Assembly: GCF_017309955.1 (NCBI RefSeq)
Contig: NZ_CP021247.1
Coordinates: 2,257,001 to 2,321,000, forward strand
Direction: 5' to 3'
Length of the DNA stretch: 64,000 bases
Source of the DNA: Novosphingobium sp. KA1
Lineage (GTDB): Bacteria; Pseudomonadota; Alphaproteobacteria; Sphingomonadales; Sphingomonadaceae
Part shown: positions 15,890-27,196 of the stretch, in pieces
How the letters are laid out: each line of letters opens with the position of its first letter
Numbering within the stretch: position 1 is the first letter of the stretch
Made by a program: the position numbers and the translations under genes
Notes under the pieces: model-generated
Database searches by the model: none
What the model was told of the DNA's origin: nothing
Seen by the model: the letters and a program-made list of their open reading frames with translations, nothing else

Positions 15890-17485
15890 ATGACCCTCAC
15901 CACCGTCACCGGCCGTAACGGCATCGTCACCGCCCCGCACCACCTTGCCGCCGAGGCCGGGCGCTCGGTGCTGATGGACGGCGGCAATGCCGTGGAGGCG
16001 ACCGTTGCCGTCGCCGCGACGCTGGCGGTGGTCTATCCGCACATGACCGCGATCGGCGGCGACGGGTTCTGGGTGATCCGGGAGCCGGCCAAAGAGGGTG
16101 GCGAACGGGTCCATTCGGTCCACGGCTGCGGCGGCGCGGCGGCCAGCGCGGACCTGTCGCTCTACGCCGGGCTGGACGCGGTGCCGACGCGCGGGCCGCT
16201 GGCGGCCAATACCGTGGCGGGCACGATCTCGGGCTGGGCGGCGGCGCTGGAGAGCGCAGGCGGCACGTTGCCGCTCGCACGGCTGCTGCGCGATGCGATC
16301 CGGTTTGCGGAGGACGGCGTTCCCGTTACCGCAGGCGGCGCGGCCATCGCTTTGGCCAAGGGCGACGAACTGCGCGCGGCACCGGGGGCTTATGCTGCGG
16401 TGTTCGAACCGGAAGGGCGCCCGCTCGCCGAGGGCGATGTGCTGCGCAATCCGGCGCTCGCCGGGACCTTGCGCAAGCTGGCAAGCGACGGGCTGGACAG
16501 TTTCTATCGCGGCGAGCTTGCGGCCCTGATCGCCGACGACCTTGCCGCGCTCGGCAGCCCGGTTTCCGCGGCGGACCTTGCCGCGCACCGGGCCACGCGG
16601 CCAGAGCCGCTTTCGGTGCCGATCCGGGGCGCAAGGCTCTACAACAGCGCGCCGCCGACGCAGGGCTTTGCCTCGCTGGTGATCCTGGCGCTGTTCGACC
16701 GGCTCTCTGCCGATACGCCGGACAGCTTTGCGCATGTCCACGCGCTGGTGGAGGCGACCAAGCAGGCCTTCCTGCTGCGCGATGGGCATGTCGGCGATCC
16801 GGCTTATACGGACTACGATTTTCAGGGCCTGCTCGACGATGCGGCAGCGCTCGATGAACTGGCGGCGCGGATCGATCCGGCCAAGGCGCTGGCCTGGCCG
16901 CAGCCGCCGCAGTGGGGCGATACCTGCTGGTTCGGCGCGGCGGACGGGGAGGGGCGCGTGGTCTCCTCGATCCAGTCGACCTATTTCGAGTTCGGCTCGG
17001 GCCTCGTGCTGCCGCAGACCGGGATCGTCTGGCAGAACCGGGGCAGCTCGTTCCGCCTCGCCGAGACGGGCTGGAACGCGCTGAAACCGGGGCGAAAGCC
17101 GTTCCACACGCTCAATCCGGCGCTGGCGGTGTTCCAGGACGGCCGGGTCATGGCCTATGGCACCATGGGCGGCGAGGGGCAGCCGCAGACGCAGGCGGCG
17201 CTGTTCAGCCGCTATGCGCGCTTCGGCGTGGACCTGCAGGCGGCGATCTCGGCGCCGCGCTGGCTGCTCGGGCGGACCTGGGGCGAGGTTACCACCTCGC
17301 TCAAGCTGGAGGACGGGTTCGACGAGGCCCTCTACGCGGCGCTGGCAGACGCCGGGCACGATGTCGAGCGGGTGGGAGCGCTGACGGCGATGATGGGCCA
17401 TGCCGGCGCCTTGGTGCGTCTGCCCGACGGTTCGTTCGAGGGTGCCACCGACCCGCGCAGCGATGGCGGCGTCGCGGCATGGTAG
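15890..17485 (+). CDS. hpxW: Gamma-glutamyltransferase-family Ntn hydrolase, HpxW-like oxamate amidohydrolase
   Basis: A 531-residue protein of the GGT family. The large-subunit part begins GIVTAPHHLAAEAGRSVLMDGGNAVEATVA; the autoprocessing nucleophile is probably Thr345 in GDTCWFGAADGEG, followed by QSTYFEFGSGLVLPQTGIV and the small-subunit loop GTMGGEGQPQTQ. There is no signal peptide, unlike periplasmic GGTs, which fits cytoplasmic HpxW. HpxW from Klebsiella hydrolyses oxamate to oxalate and ammonia. The presence of HpxX, HpxY and HpxZ homologues in the same operon strongly favours this over glutathione metabolism. It lies four bases after the nucleosidase-like gene. Confidence 0.82.
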   Translation: MTLTTVTGRNGIVTAPHHLAAEAGRSVLMDGGNAVEATVAVAATLAVVYPHMTAIGGDGFWVIREPAKEGGERVHSVHGCGGAAASADLSLYAGLDAVPTRGPLAANTVAGTISGWAAALESAGGTLPLARLLRDAIRFAEDGVPVTAGGAAIALAKGDELRAAPGAYAAVFEPEGRPLAEGDVLRNPALAGTLRKLASDGLDSFYRGELAALIADDLAALGSPVSAADLAAHRATRPEPLSVPIRGARLYNSAPPTQGFASLVILALFDRLSADTPDSFAHVHALVEATKQAFLLRDGHVGDPAYTDYDFQGLLDDAAALDELAARIDPAKALAWPQPPQWGDTCWFGAADGEGRVVSSIQSTYFEFGSGLVLPQTGIVWQNRGSSFRLAETGWNALKPGRKPFHTLNPALAVFQDGRVMAYGTMGGEGQPQTQAALFSRYARFGVDLQAAISAPRWLLGRTWGEVTTSLKLEDGFDEALYAALADAGHDVERVGALTAMMGHAGALVRLPDGSFEGATDPRSDGGVAAW

Positions 17486-18774
17486 AGGCCAGCGGCCTGC
17501 GCGCCGTCACCCGCTGCCAGGTGCTGGGCGCCGGGCCTTACAGTGAGACCGAACAGGGGCTCTATCGCGGTTATCTCAGCCCCGCCTACCACGCCGCCGT
17601 CGATCTGGTCGGGGCCTGGATGGTCGAGGCGGGCATGCGGGTCGACCTTGATCCTGCCGCCAATCTGCGGGGCCGCTACGAAGGCACCGTGCCCGGCGCA
17701 CCGGCGCTGGTGATCGGCAGCCACCTCGATTCGGTGCGCGACGGCGGCTGCTACGATGGCCCGCTCGGCGTCATGCTTGGCATCGAATGCGTTGCCGCGC
17801 TGCACGAGCAGGGCCGCCGCCTGCCGTTTGCCATCGAGGTCTACGGGTTCGGGGACGAGGAAGGCTCGCGGTTTCCCGCCGCCATGCTGACCAGCCGCGC
17901 GGTGGCCGGAACGCTCGATGCCGATCTTGACCGGATCGCCGATGCGCAAGGGGTCTCGCTGGACGTGGCGCTCGCCTCGTTCAGGACCGACTACGACGTG
18001 GTGACGGCCAATACGCCGACCGACCGCCTCTCGGTGCAGGCCTACCGCAGCGCCCGCCGCGCGCCGGAAGACATCGTCGCCTATCTCGAGGCCCATATCG
18101 AGCAGGGCCCGGTGCTGGAGGCGGAAGGCCTCGCGCTCGGCACCGTCACCGGCATCGCCGCGCAATTGCGCTATGCCGCCACGGTGCGCGGCATGGCCGG
18201 GCACGCGGGCACAAGCTCGATGCCGCTGCGCCGCGATGCGCTGGCGGGGAGCGCGGAAATGGTGCTCGCCATCGAGGAGATCGCGCGTGAGGCCGCATCG
18301 GACCTCGTCGCCACCGTCGGCAAGCTGGAGGTCCTGCCGGGCGCCGCCAACGTGATCCCCGGCGAGGTGCGCTTCACCATCGACGTGCGCTCGGGCGATG
18401 CGGGGCGGCGCGACCGTGCGGCGCAGGCCATCCTCGCGCGGCTGGAGCAGGTCGCCTCGAGGCGCGGCCTCGTGCTCGATCTGGCGCTGGTCCACGACTT
18501 GCCCGCCAGCCCTTGCGACGCCGCGCTGATGGACCTGATGGACGCTGCCATGGCCGGGGCCGGTCAGCCGCTGCGCCGTCTCGTCTCGGGCGCCGGGCAC
18601 GATGCCATGGTGATGGCCGCGCTCTGCCCCACCGCGATGCTGTTCATCCGCTGCCGGGACGGCGTCAGTCACAACCCCGCCGAGCATGTCGAACCCGCCG
18701 ATGCCGAGGCGGCGCTGCGGGTCATGCTGGGCTTTATCGACAAACTGGGAGACCGCCGTGCCGACCGACCTTGA
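17479..18774 (+). CDS. allC: Allantoate amidohydrolase-type metal-dependent hydrolase
   Basis: A 431-residue M20-family amidohydrolase starting at ATG 17479, overlapping the hpxW stop by seven bases. Metal ligands are recognisable: GSHLDSV (His82), CYDGPLGV (Asp93), GDEEGSRF (Glu127/128), AHIEQGPVLE (His near 197) and the C-terminal GAGHDAM. The family includes allantoate amidohydrolase, ureidoglycolate amidohydrolase and N-carbamoyl amino acid hydrolases. Flanking genes for allantoinase and ureidoglycine aminotransferase make allantoate to ureidoglycine plus ammonia and carbon dioxide the likely reaction (HpxK in Klebsiella). An open frame runs further upstream but only overlaps hpxW. Confidence 0.86.
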   Translation: MVEASGLRAVTRCQVLGAGPYSETEQGLYRGYLSPAYHAAVDLVGAWMVEAGMRVDLDPAANLRGRYEGTVPGAPALVIGSHLDSVRDGGCYDGPLGVMLGIECVAALHEQGRRLPFAIEVYGFGDEEGSRFPAAMLTSRAVAGTLDADLDRIADAQGVSLDVALASFRTDYDVVTANTPTDRLSVQAYRSARRAPEDIVAYLEAHIEQGPVLEAEGLALGTVTGIAAQLRYAATVRGMAGHAGTSSMPLRRDALAGSAEMVLAIEEIAREAASDLVATVGKLEVLPGAANVIPGEVRFTIDVRSGDAGRRDRAAQAILARLEQVASRRGLVLDLALVHDLPASPCDAALMDLMDAAMAGAGQPLRRLVSGAGHDAMVMAALCPTAMLFIRCRDGVSHNPAEHVEPADAEAALRVMLGFIDKLGDRRADRP

Positions 18775-19999
18775 TCCGCTGCTGTTCGGCGAGATCGACC
18801 CGCCCCAGCGCCTGCTCATGGGCCCCGGCCCGATCAATGCGCACCCCCGCGTGCTGCGGGCGATGAGCGCGGACCTGCTGGGCCAGTTCGACCCGGAAAT
18901 GACCGGCTACATGAACCAGGTCATGGCGCTCTACCGCCCGATCTTCGGCACGCGGAACCAGTGGACCATGCTGGTCGACGGCACCGCGCGCGCGGGCATC
19001 GAGGCGGCGCTGGTCTCGATGGTGGCGCCGGGCGACGTCGTGCTGGTGGTCAACTTCGGCCGCTTCGGCCTGCTGCTGACCGAGATCCTCACCCGCATCG
19101 GCGCGGTGATCGAGACGGTCGACGCGCCCTGGGGCGAGGTCGTGCCGCTGGAACGCGTGGCCGAGGCGATTGCCCGCTGCCACCCCAAGATCGTCGCCAC
19201 CATCCATGGCGATACCTCCACCACCATGGCGCAGCCGCTCGACGGCTTCGGAGAGCTTTGCCGTGAGGCCGGCGCGCTCAGCTATGTCGATGCCACCGCG
19301 ACGATCGGCGGCATGGAACTGGCGGCGGACCGCTGGGGCGTCGACGTCGTCACCGGCGGCTTGCAGAAGTGCCTCGGCGGGCCGTCCGGCTCGGCGCCGA
19401 TCACCATCTCGGACCAGGCGGCCGAGCACATCGGCCGCCGCCGCCATGTCGAGCAGGGCATCCGCCGCGACGACATCGTCGACGGGCAGGGGCCGCGCAT
19501 CCGCTCCAACTATTTCGACCTCGCGATGGTCATGGACTACTGGTCGGACAAGCGCCTCAACCACCATACCGAGGCGACCTCGATGCTCTATGCCGCGCGC
19601 GAATGCGCGCGGATCGCGCTGGGCGAAGGGCTGGAGGCGCGTTACGCCCGCCATGCCGCCGCGGGCCGGGCGATGGCGGCGGGCCTGCGCGCCATGGGCC
19701 TCACGGTCTTTGGCGACGATGCCCACCGCATGACCAATGTCACCGGCGTCTTCATCCCGGGGGGCGTCGACGGCGAGGCGGTGCGCAAGGCCATGCGCGA
19801 GCAGTTCGAGATCGAGATCGGCACCGCCTTCGGCCCGCTCCAGGGGCGGATCTGGCGGATCGGCGCGATGGGCTACAACGCCATGAAGCACAAGGTGCTG
19901 CTGACGCTGGCGGCGCTGGAAGCGTGCCTGCGGATGGAGGGCTTCGCGCTGCCGCTCGGCGATGCGGTCCCGGCGGCGCTGGAGGCCTGGGGCGAATGA
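18758..19999 (+). CDS. pucG: (S)-ureidoglycine-glyoxylate aminotransferase
   Basis: A 413-residue PLP-dependent class V aminotransferase. GTG 18758 is preceded by GGGAG with a seven-base gap and gives MPTDLDPLLFGEIDPPQRLLMGPGP, the conserved family start. The PLP lysine is Lys204 in GGLQKCLGGPSG, and the coenzyme aspartate lies in YVDATATIGG. PucG/HpxJ transfers the amino group of ureidoglycine to glyoxylate, giving oxalurate and glycine. It overlaps the allantoate amidohydrolase gene by 17 bases. The oxalurate product links the allantoin part of the operon to hpxX, hpxY, hpxZ and hpxW. Alanine-glyoxylate or serine-pyruvate aminotransferase would be the annotation without this context. Confidence 0.87.
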   Translation: MPTDLDPLLFGEIDPPQRLLMGPGPINAHPRVLRAMSADLLGQFDPEMTGYMNQVMALYRPIFGTRNQWTMLVDGTARAGIEAALVSMVAPGDVVLVVNFGRFGLLLTEILTRIGAVIETVDAPWGEVVPLERVAEAIARCHPKIVATIHGDTSTTMAQPLDGFGELCREAGALSYVDATATIGGMELAADRWGVDVVTGGLQKCLGGPSGSAPITISDQAAEHIGRRRHVEQGIRRDDIVDGQGPRIRSNYFDLAMVMDYWSDKRLNHHTEATSMLYAARECARIALGEGLEARYARHAAAGRAMAAGLRAMGLTVFGDDAHRMTNVTGVFIPGGVDGEAVRKAMREQFEIEIGTAFGPLQGRIWRIGAMGYNAMKHKVLLTLAALEACLRMEGFALPLGDAVPAALEAWGE

Positions 20000-20877
20000 C
20001 CCGCGATCTTGTCGGTTATGGCCGCACCCCGCCCGATCCGCAGTGGCCGAACGGGGCGCGCGTGGCAGTGCAGTTTGTCATCAACTATGAGGAAGGCGCC
20101 GAAAACTCCGTCCTCAACGGCGACGAGCGCTCCGAGGCCTTCCTCAGCGAGATGGTCGGCGCCGCCAGCCATGCGGGCCGGGCGATGGCGATGGAAAGCC
20201 TCTACGAATACGGCAGCCGCGCCGGGTTCTGGCGGCTCCACCGGATCTTTACCGAGCGGGGCCTGCCGGTGACGGTGTTCGGCGTGGCCAAGGCCATGGC
20301 AATGAACCCCGAAGCGGTCGCCGCCATGCGGGAGGCCGACTGGGAGATCGCCAGCCACGGGCTGCGCTGGATCGACTACCAGTACGTTTCCGAGGAGGTC
20401 GAACGCGCCCATATCGCCGAGGCCATCGCGCTCCACGAAAGCCTCACCGGCAGCCGCCCGCTCGGCTGGTATCAGGGGCGCACCTCGCCCAATACGGCGC
20501 GGCTGGTCGCCGAGGAGGGGGGCTTCCTCTACGATGCCGACAGCTATGCCGACGACCTGCCCTACTGGGACCGCCGCCACGGAAGACCGCAGCTGATCGT
20601 GCCCTATACGCTCGACGTCAACGACATGAAGATCGTCGCGCTCAACGGTTTTACCGAGGGCGAGCAGTTCTTTCGCCACATGCGCGATACGTTCGACCAG
20701 CTCTGCGAGGAAGGCGGACGGATGATGAGTGTGGGCCTCCATGGCCGCATCGCCGGCAAGCCCGGCCGCGCCCGCGCGCTTGCCCGTTTCCTCGACCACG
20801 TCACCGCCCGTGGTGACGCCTGGATCGCCCGCCGCATCGACATCGCCCGCCACTGGATGGAGGTCCACCCCGCATGA
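19996..20877 (+). CDS. puuE: Allantoinase PuuE (polysaccharide-deacetylase fold)
   Basis: A 293-residue protein starting at ATG 19996 (ATGA overlap with the aminotransferase). It shows the PuuE hallmarks RVAVQFVINYEEGAENSVLNGD near residues 22-43, EYGSRAGFWRL, the metal-site-like SHGLRWIDYQ, and GWYQGRTSPNT. This metal-independent allantoinase family belongs to the NodB/polysaccharide deacetylase superfamily and opens the allantoin ring to allantoate. It is unrelated to the amidohydrolase-type allantoinase AllB, which I do not see in the window. The product feeds the allantoate amidohydrolase two genes upstream. Length fits the family (about 300 residues). Confidence 0.9.
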   Translation: MTRDLVGYGRTPPDPQWPNGARVAVQFVINYEEGAENSVLNGDERSEAFLSEMVGAASHAGRAMAMESLYEYGSRAGFWRLHRIFTERGLPVTVFGVAKAMAMNPEAVAAMREADWEIASHGLRWIDYQYVSEEVERAHIAEAIALHESLTGSRPLGWYQGRTSPNTARLVAEEGGFLYDADSYADDLPYWDRRHGRPQLIVPYTLDVNDMKIVALNGFTEGEQFFRHMRDTFDQLCEEGGRMMSVGLHGRIAGKPGRARALARFLDHVTARGDAWIARRIDIARHWMEVHPA

Positions 20878-21254
20878 CTATCGACGATCCCGACCTTCTC
20901 GCCGAAGTGACCGCAGCTTTCCAGGAATACGAGCGCGCGTTGATGGAGGACGATATTCCGGCGATGGACGCGCTGTTCCACGATGCGCCGACCACCAACC
21001 GCTACGGCGTGGGCGAAGTGCTTTACGGCATCGAGGAGATCCGCGAATTCCGCAAGGGCCGCGGCGGTTCCCCGCAGCGCAAGCTCGGCCGCGTCGCGAT
21101 CACGGTCTATGGCGACCGCTTCGCCACCGCCGATGCCGAGTTCTTCCGCGAGAACAGCGAGCGGCGCGGCCGCCAGACGCAGAGCTGGGTCAAGTTCGCC
21201 GATGGCTGGAAAGTGGTCTCCGCCCACGTCAGCCTTGAAGGGAACACCCATTAA
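20874..21254 (+). CDS. hpxZ: HpxZ-like oxalurate catabolism protein (DUF3225, NTF2-like)
   Basis: A 126-residue protein with an NTF2-like fold: helices EVTAAFQEYERALMEDDIPAMDALFHD, then TTNRYGVGEVLYGIEEIREFRKGRG and a closing strand SWVKFADGWKVVSAHVSLEG. The RYGVGE and FRKGRG motifs are typical of HpxZ (DUF3225). HpxZ is encoded with HpxW, X and Y in Klebsiella, and its catalytic or binding role is unproven. Here it is physically separate from hpxXY and hpxW but in the same operon, between allantoinase and OHCU decarboxylase, with four-base and one-base overlaps. Confidence 0.86.
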   Translation: MTIDDPDLLAEVTAAFQEYERALMEDDIPAMDALFHDAPTTNRYGVGEVLYGIEEIREFRKGRGGSPQRKLGRVAITVYGDRFATADAEFFRENSERRGRQTQSWVKFADGWKVVSAHVSLEGNTH

Positions 21255-21694
21255 TGACGGCGCTCTTCGAGCATAGCCCCTGGGTTGAGGAACGCGCCGA
21301 TGCGCGGCCCTCCTCGGGGGACCGGCTCGCCGACCTGCTGGCGGTGCTGCACGAGGCAAGCGGCGAGGAGCAGCTGGCGCTGATCCGCGCGCACCCGGAA
21401 CTCGCCGGCAAGGCGGCGATCGACCGGACGCTGACCGAGGCCAGCGCCGCCGAGCAGGCCAGCGCCGGGCTCGACCGGCTGACGCCTCACGAATACGAAC
21501 GCTTCCACGCGCTGAACGCCGCCTATCGCGACCGTTTTGGCTTCCCCTTCATCATCTGCGTGCGCCTGACCGACAAGGCGGGTATTCTGGCGGCCATGGA
21601 ACGTCGGCTCGAAAACGGGCGCGATGCGGAAGTGGCCACGGCGCTGGAGCAGATCGGCGAGATCGTTCGCCTGCGGCTTGAGGACATGGCATGA
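21254..21694 (+). CDS. uraD: OHCU decarboxylase
   Basis: A 146-residue protein of the 2-oxo-4-hydroxy-4-carboxy-5-ureidoimidazoline decarboxylase family, which produces S-allantoin in urate degradation. The catalytic His47 is in RAHPELAGK. Other conserved parts are the Glu/Gln-rich EASAAEQASAGLDRLTPHEY and FPFIICVRLTDKAGI, plus EIVRLRLEDM at the C-terminus. It is slightly shorter than the usual 160-170 residues. The start overlaps the hpxZ stop by one base (TAATG), and the stop overlaps the next gene by four. The enzyme works directly after the HIU hydrolase encoded two genes downstream. Confidence 0.92.
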   Translation: MTALFEHSPWVEERADARPSSGDRLADLLAVLHEASGEEQLALIRAHPELAGKAAIDRTLTEASAAEQASAGLDRLTPHEYERFHALNAAYRDRFGFPFIICVRLTDKAGILAAMERRLENGRDAEVATALEQIGEIVRLRLEDMA

Positions 21695-23121
21695 CTTCCA
21701 CCGGCGCCATTGGCCTGCCCGCGCTCGAGGCGCAGCTTGCGCGCGAGCTCGATCTGATCGGTTTTGTCCGCCCGGAATGGGTGCGCCCGCGTGAGTATGA
21801 AGGCGAGCGCGTGCTCGACGTGGCCGTGATCGGCGGCGGCCAGTGCGGGCTTTCCACCGCCTTCGGCCTGCGCCGCGAGGGCGTGGCGAACGTCATGGTC
21901 TTCGACGAGAACGCGGCCGGGTTCGAAGGCCCCTGGGAGACTTATGCGCGCATGGTGACGCTGCGCACGCCCAAGCATCTCAATCCCATCGATTTCGGCA
22001 TTCCCTCGCTCACCTACCGCGCCTGGTGGGAGGCGCAGCACGGCGCTGCCGGTTGGGAGGCGGTGGACAAGATCGCGCGCGGCGACTGGATGGACTATCT
22101 GCGCTGGTATCGCGCGGTGCTGGACCTGCCGGTCGAGAACGGCGCGAAGCTCACGCGGATCGAACCGCTGCCGCAGCAGGGCCTGCACCGTCTGCACTTC
22201 GCCGGCGGCTTGGTGGAACATGCCCGCAAGGTGGTGCTCGCCACCGGCATCCAGGGCGGCGGCGAGTGGCACACGCCCGCGATGGTGCGCGACAACCTGC
22301 CCAAGGCGCTCTGGGCCCATACCAGCGAGCCGATCGACTTCGGTGCGCTCCACGGCAGGCGCATCGGCATCCTCGGCGGCGGTGCCTCGGCCTTCGACAA
22401 TGCCCAGCACGCGCTGTCGCAGGGCGTCGCGGCGGCCGAAGTCTTCATCCGCCGCAAGCAGCTGCCGCGCGTCAACCCGATCCGTTTCATGGAGCGGGTG
22501 GGCTTTACCGCGCGTTACCCCGCGCTCGACGACGTCACCAAATATGCGGCGATGGACTGTTTCCTCGGCCACAACCAGCCGCCGACCAACGACACGTTCG
22601 AGCGTGCGGCGGCATGGCCGGGTTTCCATCTGCACCTCGGCGCGCCCTGGCTCGACGTGGCCGAGCACGAAGGGCGGGTCAGGGTGACCTCGCCGCAGGG
22701 GTTCCACGAGTTCGACTTCGTGGTGATCTCCACCGGCCTCGTCAGCGATCCCGGCCTGCGTCCCGAACTGGGCGCGGTCGCGGACTCGATCCTGCGCTGG
22801 GGCGAGCGGGTGACGCCCGCCGGTCCGCGCAACATGCTGATCGATGCGCATCCCTATCTCGGCGAGGCGTTCGAGTTCCTGCCGCGGCCCGGCGCCGACG
22901 GCGCACCGCTGCACGGGCTGTTTGCGTTCAACTATTCGGCCTTGGTGAGCCTGGGGCTTTCGGCCTCGGCGCTGTCGGGGCTGCACAATGCCCTGCCGCG
23001 CCTGCTGCGGGGCGTGGCCGACCAGCTTTTCCTCGACGACCGTGACGAACTGGTGCGCGATTTCATGGCTTACGACGAGCATGAGTTCCTCGGCGCCTGG
23101 CCCAGGGCGGGTGCCGCATGA
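21691..23121 (+). CDS. hpyO: FAD/NAD(P)-binding flavoprotein, HpyO-like urate hydroxylase candidate
   Basis: A 476-residue protein with two Rossmann motifs: [15 protein letters not shown] (45-58) for FAD and [13 protein letters not shown] (223-235) for NAD(P)H, with an ATG-type linker [13 protein letters not shown] (181-193). This is the layout of class-B or N-hydroxylating flavin monooxygenases, not the single-Rossmann class-A fold of Klebsiella HpxO. No uricase (PucL/Uox), HpxO or PuuD gene is in the window, and this gene sits between OHCU decarboxylase and HIU hydrolase, so urate hydroxylation to 5-hydroxyisourate is the logical role. HpyO of Xanthomonas was described as a non-homologous isofunctional counterpart of HpxO. 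I believe this is its relative, but I cannot align them here. Confidence 0.72.
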   Translation: MTSTGAIGLPALEAQLARELDLIGFVRPEWVRPREYEGERVLDVAVIGGGQCGLSTAFGLRREGVANVMVFDENAAGFEGPWETYARMVTLRTPKHLNPIDFGIPSLTYRAWWEAQHGAAGWEAVDKIARGDWMDYLRWYRAVLDLPVENGAKLTRIEPLPQQGLHRLHFAGGLVEHARKVVLATGIQGGGEWHTPAMVRDNLPKALWAHTSEPIDFGALHGRRIGILGGGASAFDNAQHALSQGVAAAEVFIRRKQLPRVNPIRFMERVGFTARYPALDDVTKYAAMDCFLGHNQPPTNDTFERAAAWPGFHLHLGAPWLDVAEHEGRVRVTSPQGFHEFDFVVISTGLVSDPGLRPELGAVADSILRWGERVTPAGPRNMLIDAHPYLGEAFEFLPRPGADGAPLHGLFAFNYSALVSLGLSASALSGLHNALPRLLRGVADQLFLDDRDELVRDFMAYDEHEFLGAWPRAGAA

Positions 23122-23459
23122 GCAGCCTTTCCACCCTGTCCACCCACGTCCTCGACACCGCCCACGGCTGCCCGGCCGCGGGCGTGGCGCTCGAACTGGC
23201 CGACGCTGCCGGCACGGTGCTGTTCACCGGCACCACCAATGCCGATGGTCGCTGCCCCGGCCTTCCCGCGCTCGCGCCGGGGACTTATGCCCTGACCTTT
23301 GCCGTGGCCGACTACTTCCGGGCAAAGGGCACCGAACTGCCGCAGCCGCCGTTCATCGACCGGGTGCCGATCCATTTCGGCATTGCTGATGCGGACGGCC
23401 ATTACCACGTGCCGCTGCTGGTCTCGCCCTTCGGCTATTCGACCTACCGGGGCAGCTGA
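23118..23459 (+). CDS. uraH: 5-hydroxyisourate hydrolase
   Basis: A 113-residue transthyretin-related protein. It begins [17 protein letters not shown], with the family HVLD motif and catalytic His10, has DGRCPGLP with the conserved Arg, [11 protein letters not shown] near residue 94, and ends in the diagnostic YRGS tetrapeptide. It hydrolyses 5-hydroxyisourate to OHCU, the substrate of the decarboxylase two genes upstream. There is no signal peptide. The ATG overlaps the flavoprotein stop by four bases and the stop is one base before xdhA. Length is normal for bacterial HIU hydrolases. Confidence 0.95.
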   Translation: MSSLSTLSTHVLDTAHGCPAAGVALELADAAGTVLFTGTTNADGRCPGLPALAPGTYALTFAVADYFRAKGTELPQPPFIDRVPIHFGIADADGHYHVPLLVSPFGYSTYRGS

Positions 23460-23460
23460 C

Positions 23461-24886
<1,426 letters not shown>

Positions 24887-24894
<8 letters not shown>

Positions 24895-27196
24895 GCGCGA
24901 TCCTGCCTGGCAGGCCCGGGCACGGCCCGAAAACCCCCACGATTCCGCGCACCTCCACGTCACCGGCCAGGCCCGCTATGCCGACGATGCGCCCGAGCCT
25001 GCGGACATGCTCCACCTTGCCTTCGGGCAGGCGGGCGAGACGCGCGCGCGGATCGCCGCGATGGACCTTTCCGCCGTGCGCGCGGCGGAGGGCGTTGTTG
25101 CCGTCTATACCGCCGCCGACATTCCCGGCGACAACAACGTCGGCCCGGTCCGCCATGACGAGGGCCTGCTGGCGGACGGCGAAGTCCTGTTCCCGGGCCA
25201 GCCGCTGTTCCTCGTCGCGGCGACCAGCCAGCGCGCGGCCCGCAAGGCCGCGCGGCTCGGCAAGGTGGTCTACGAGACCCAGCCCGCCGTCGTCACCATC
25301 GCCGAGGCGCGCGCGGCGGGTAGCCGGATCGAGGCGACCCAGCGCATGGCGCGCGGCGATGCCGGCGCCGCGCTCGAGGCCGCGCCGCACCGCATCGCGG
25401 GCCGGTTCGCGATGGGCGGGCAGGACCATTTCTATCTCGAAGGCCATGTCTCGGTGGCGACGCCGGGCGAGGACGGGCAGGTCCATGTGCTGTGCTCCAC
25501 CCAGCATCCGAGCGAGGTGCAGCACCTTGTCGCGCATCTGCTGGGGGTCTCGTCCGCCGATGTCACGGTGGAGGTGCGGCGCATGGGCGGCGGCTTCGGC
25601 GGCAAGGAAACCCAGGCCACCAGCTTTGCCGCCGCCGCCGCGCTGGTGGCGGTGAAGACCGGCCGCGCCGCCAAGTTCCGCGCCGACCGTGACGACGACA
25701 TGGTGCTGACCGGCAAGCGCCACGAGTTCGAGGTCGCCTATGAGGCCGGTTTCGACGATGCCGGGCAGATCCTCGCGCTCTCGCTCCACCTCGCCTCGCG
25801 CTGCGGGGCGAGCGAGGACCTCTCGCCCGCGATCAACGACCGCGCGATGTTCCATGCCGACAATTGCTATTTCCTGCCCGATGTCGAGATCGTCTCGGAG
25901 CGGCTGAAGACCAACACCGTCTCGGCCACCGCGTTTCGCGGCTTCGGCGGGCCGCAGGGCATGCTGGCGATCGAGCGGATCATCGATCACGTCGCGCTGG
26001 CGCTGGGGCTGGACCCGCTCGATGTGCGCTGCGCCAACCTCTACGGCCCGGGGCGCGCGGTGACGCCTTACGGCATGACCGTGGCCGACAACATCGCGCC
26101 GGAGCTGATCGCGCAGTTGCGCCGCGATGCGGATTACGACGCCCGCGCGCGCGCCGTCGACGCCTTCAACGCCGCCAGCCCGGTCATCAAGAAGGGCATT
26201 GCCCTGACCCCGGTGAAGTTCGGCATCAGCTTCACCACCACCCATCTCAACCAGGCCGGCGCGCTGGTGCACGTCTATGCCGACGGCTCGATCCAGGTGA
26301 ACCACGGCGGCACCGAGATGGGGCAGGGGCTCTACGTCAAGGTCGCGCAAGTGGTGGCGGACGTGTTCGCGGTGCCGCTTGCGCAGGTGCGCATCACCTC
26401 GACGCGGACCGACAAGGTGCCCAATACGTCGGCCACGGCGGCCAGTTCCGGCTCCGATCTCAACGGCATGGCGGCCTACAACGCGGCCAGGACCATCCGC
26501 GACCGGCTGACCGCATTCCTTGCCCGCATCCACGGCTGCGCCGCGCACGAGGTGGTGTTTTCCAGCGAAGGCGTGCTGGTGGGCGAGGAACGGCTGACGT
26601 TCGCCGAAGTCGCCCGCAAGGCGCACATGGGCCGCGTCTCGCTTTCCTCCACCGGCTTCTACGCCACGCCCGGCATCGCATACGACCGCGCCGCGCACCG
26701 GGGGCGGCCGTTCTACTACTTCGCCTACGGCGCGGCGGTGTCCGAAGTCGCCATCGACAGCCTGACCGGCGAGCACAAGGTGCTGGCGGTGGACATCCTG
26801 CACGACGTCGGCCGCTCGCTCAACGCGGCGGTCGACAAGGGGCAGATCGAGGGCGGTTTCCTGCAGGGGCAGGGCTGGCTGACCACCGAGGACCTGGTGT
26901 TCGACGGCAAGGGCCGCCTGCTCACCCATAGCCCGGCGACCTACAAGATCCCGACCGCGTCCGACCGCGCGCGCCATTTCACCGTCAGCCTGTGGGACGG
27001 CGAGAACGTGGAGCCGACGATCAACCGCTCCAAGGCGGTGGGCGAGCCGCCGTTCATGCTGGCGATCTCGGTGTTCTCGGCCCTCAACCGCGCGGTTGCC
27101 GCCACCGCGCCGGGCAAGCGGACGATGCCCGAGCTTGGCGCCCCGGCAACGCCCGAGCGGGTGCTGGCCGCGATCCGGGAGCTGGCCGCGCGATGA
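24887..27196 (+). CDS. xdhB: Xanthine dehydrogenase molybdopterin subunit
   Basis: A 769-residue Moco-binding subunit that hydroxylates hypoxanthine and xanthine to urate. Active-site residues known from bovine and Rhodobacter enzymes are all in place: GGQDHFYLEG (Gln near Mo), GGGFGGKETQ (the Glu that orients substrate), AFRGFGGPQG (the Arg that orients substrate), GGTEMGQGLYVKVAQV (cofactor) and the catalytic Glu in KAVGEPPF. The conserved substrate pair argues for true purine specificity over aldehyde oxidase. ATG 24887 overlaps xdhA; ATGA overlap with xdhC follows. No twin-arginine signal, so cytoplasmic. Confidence 0.96.
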
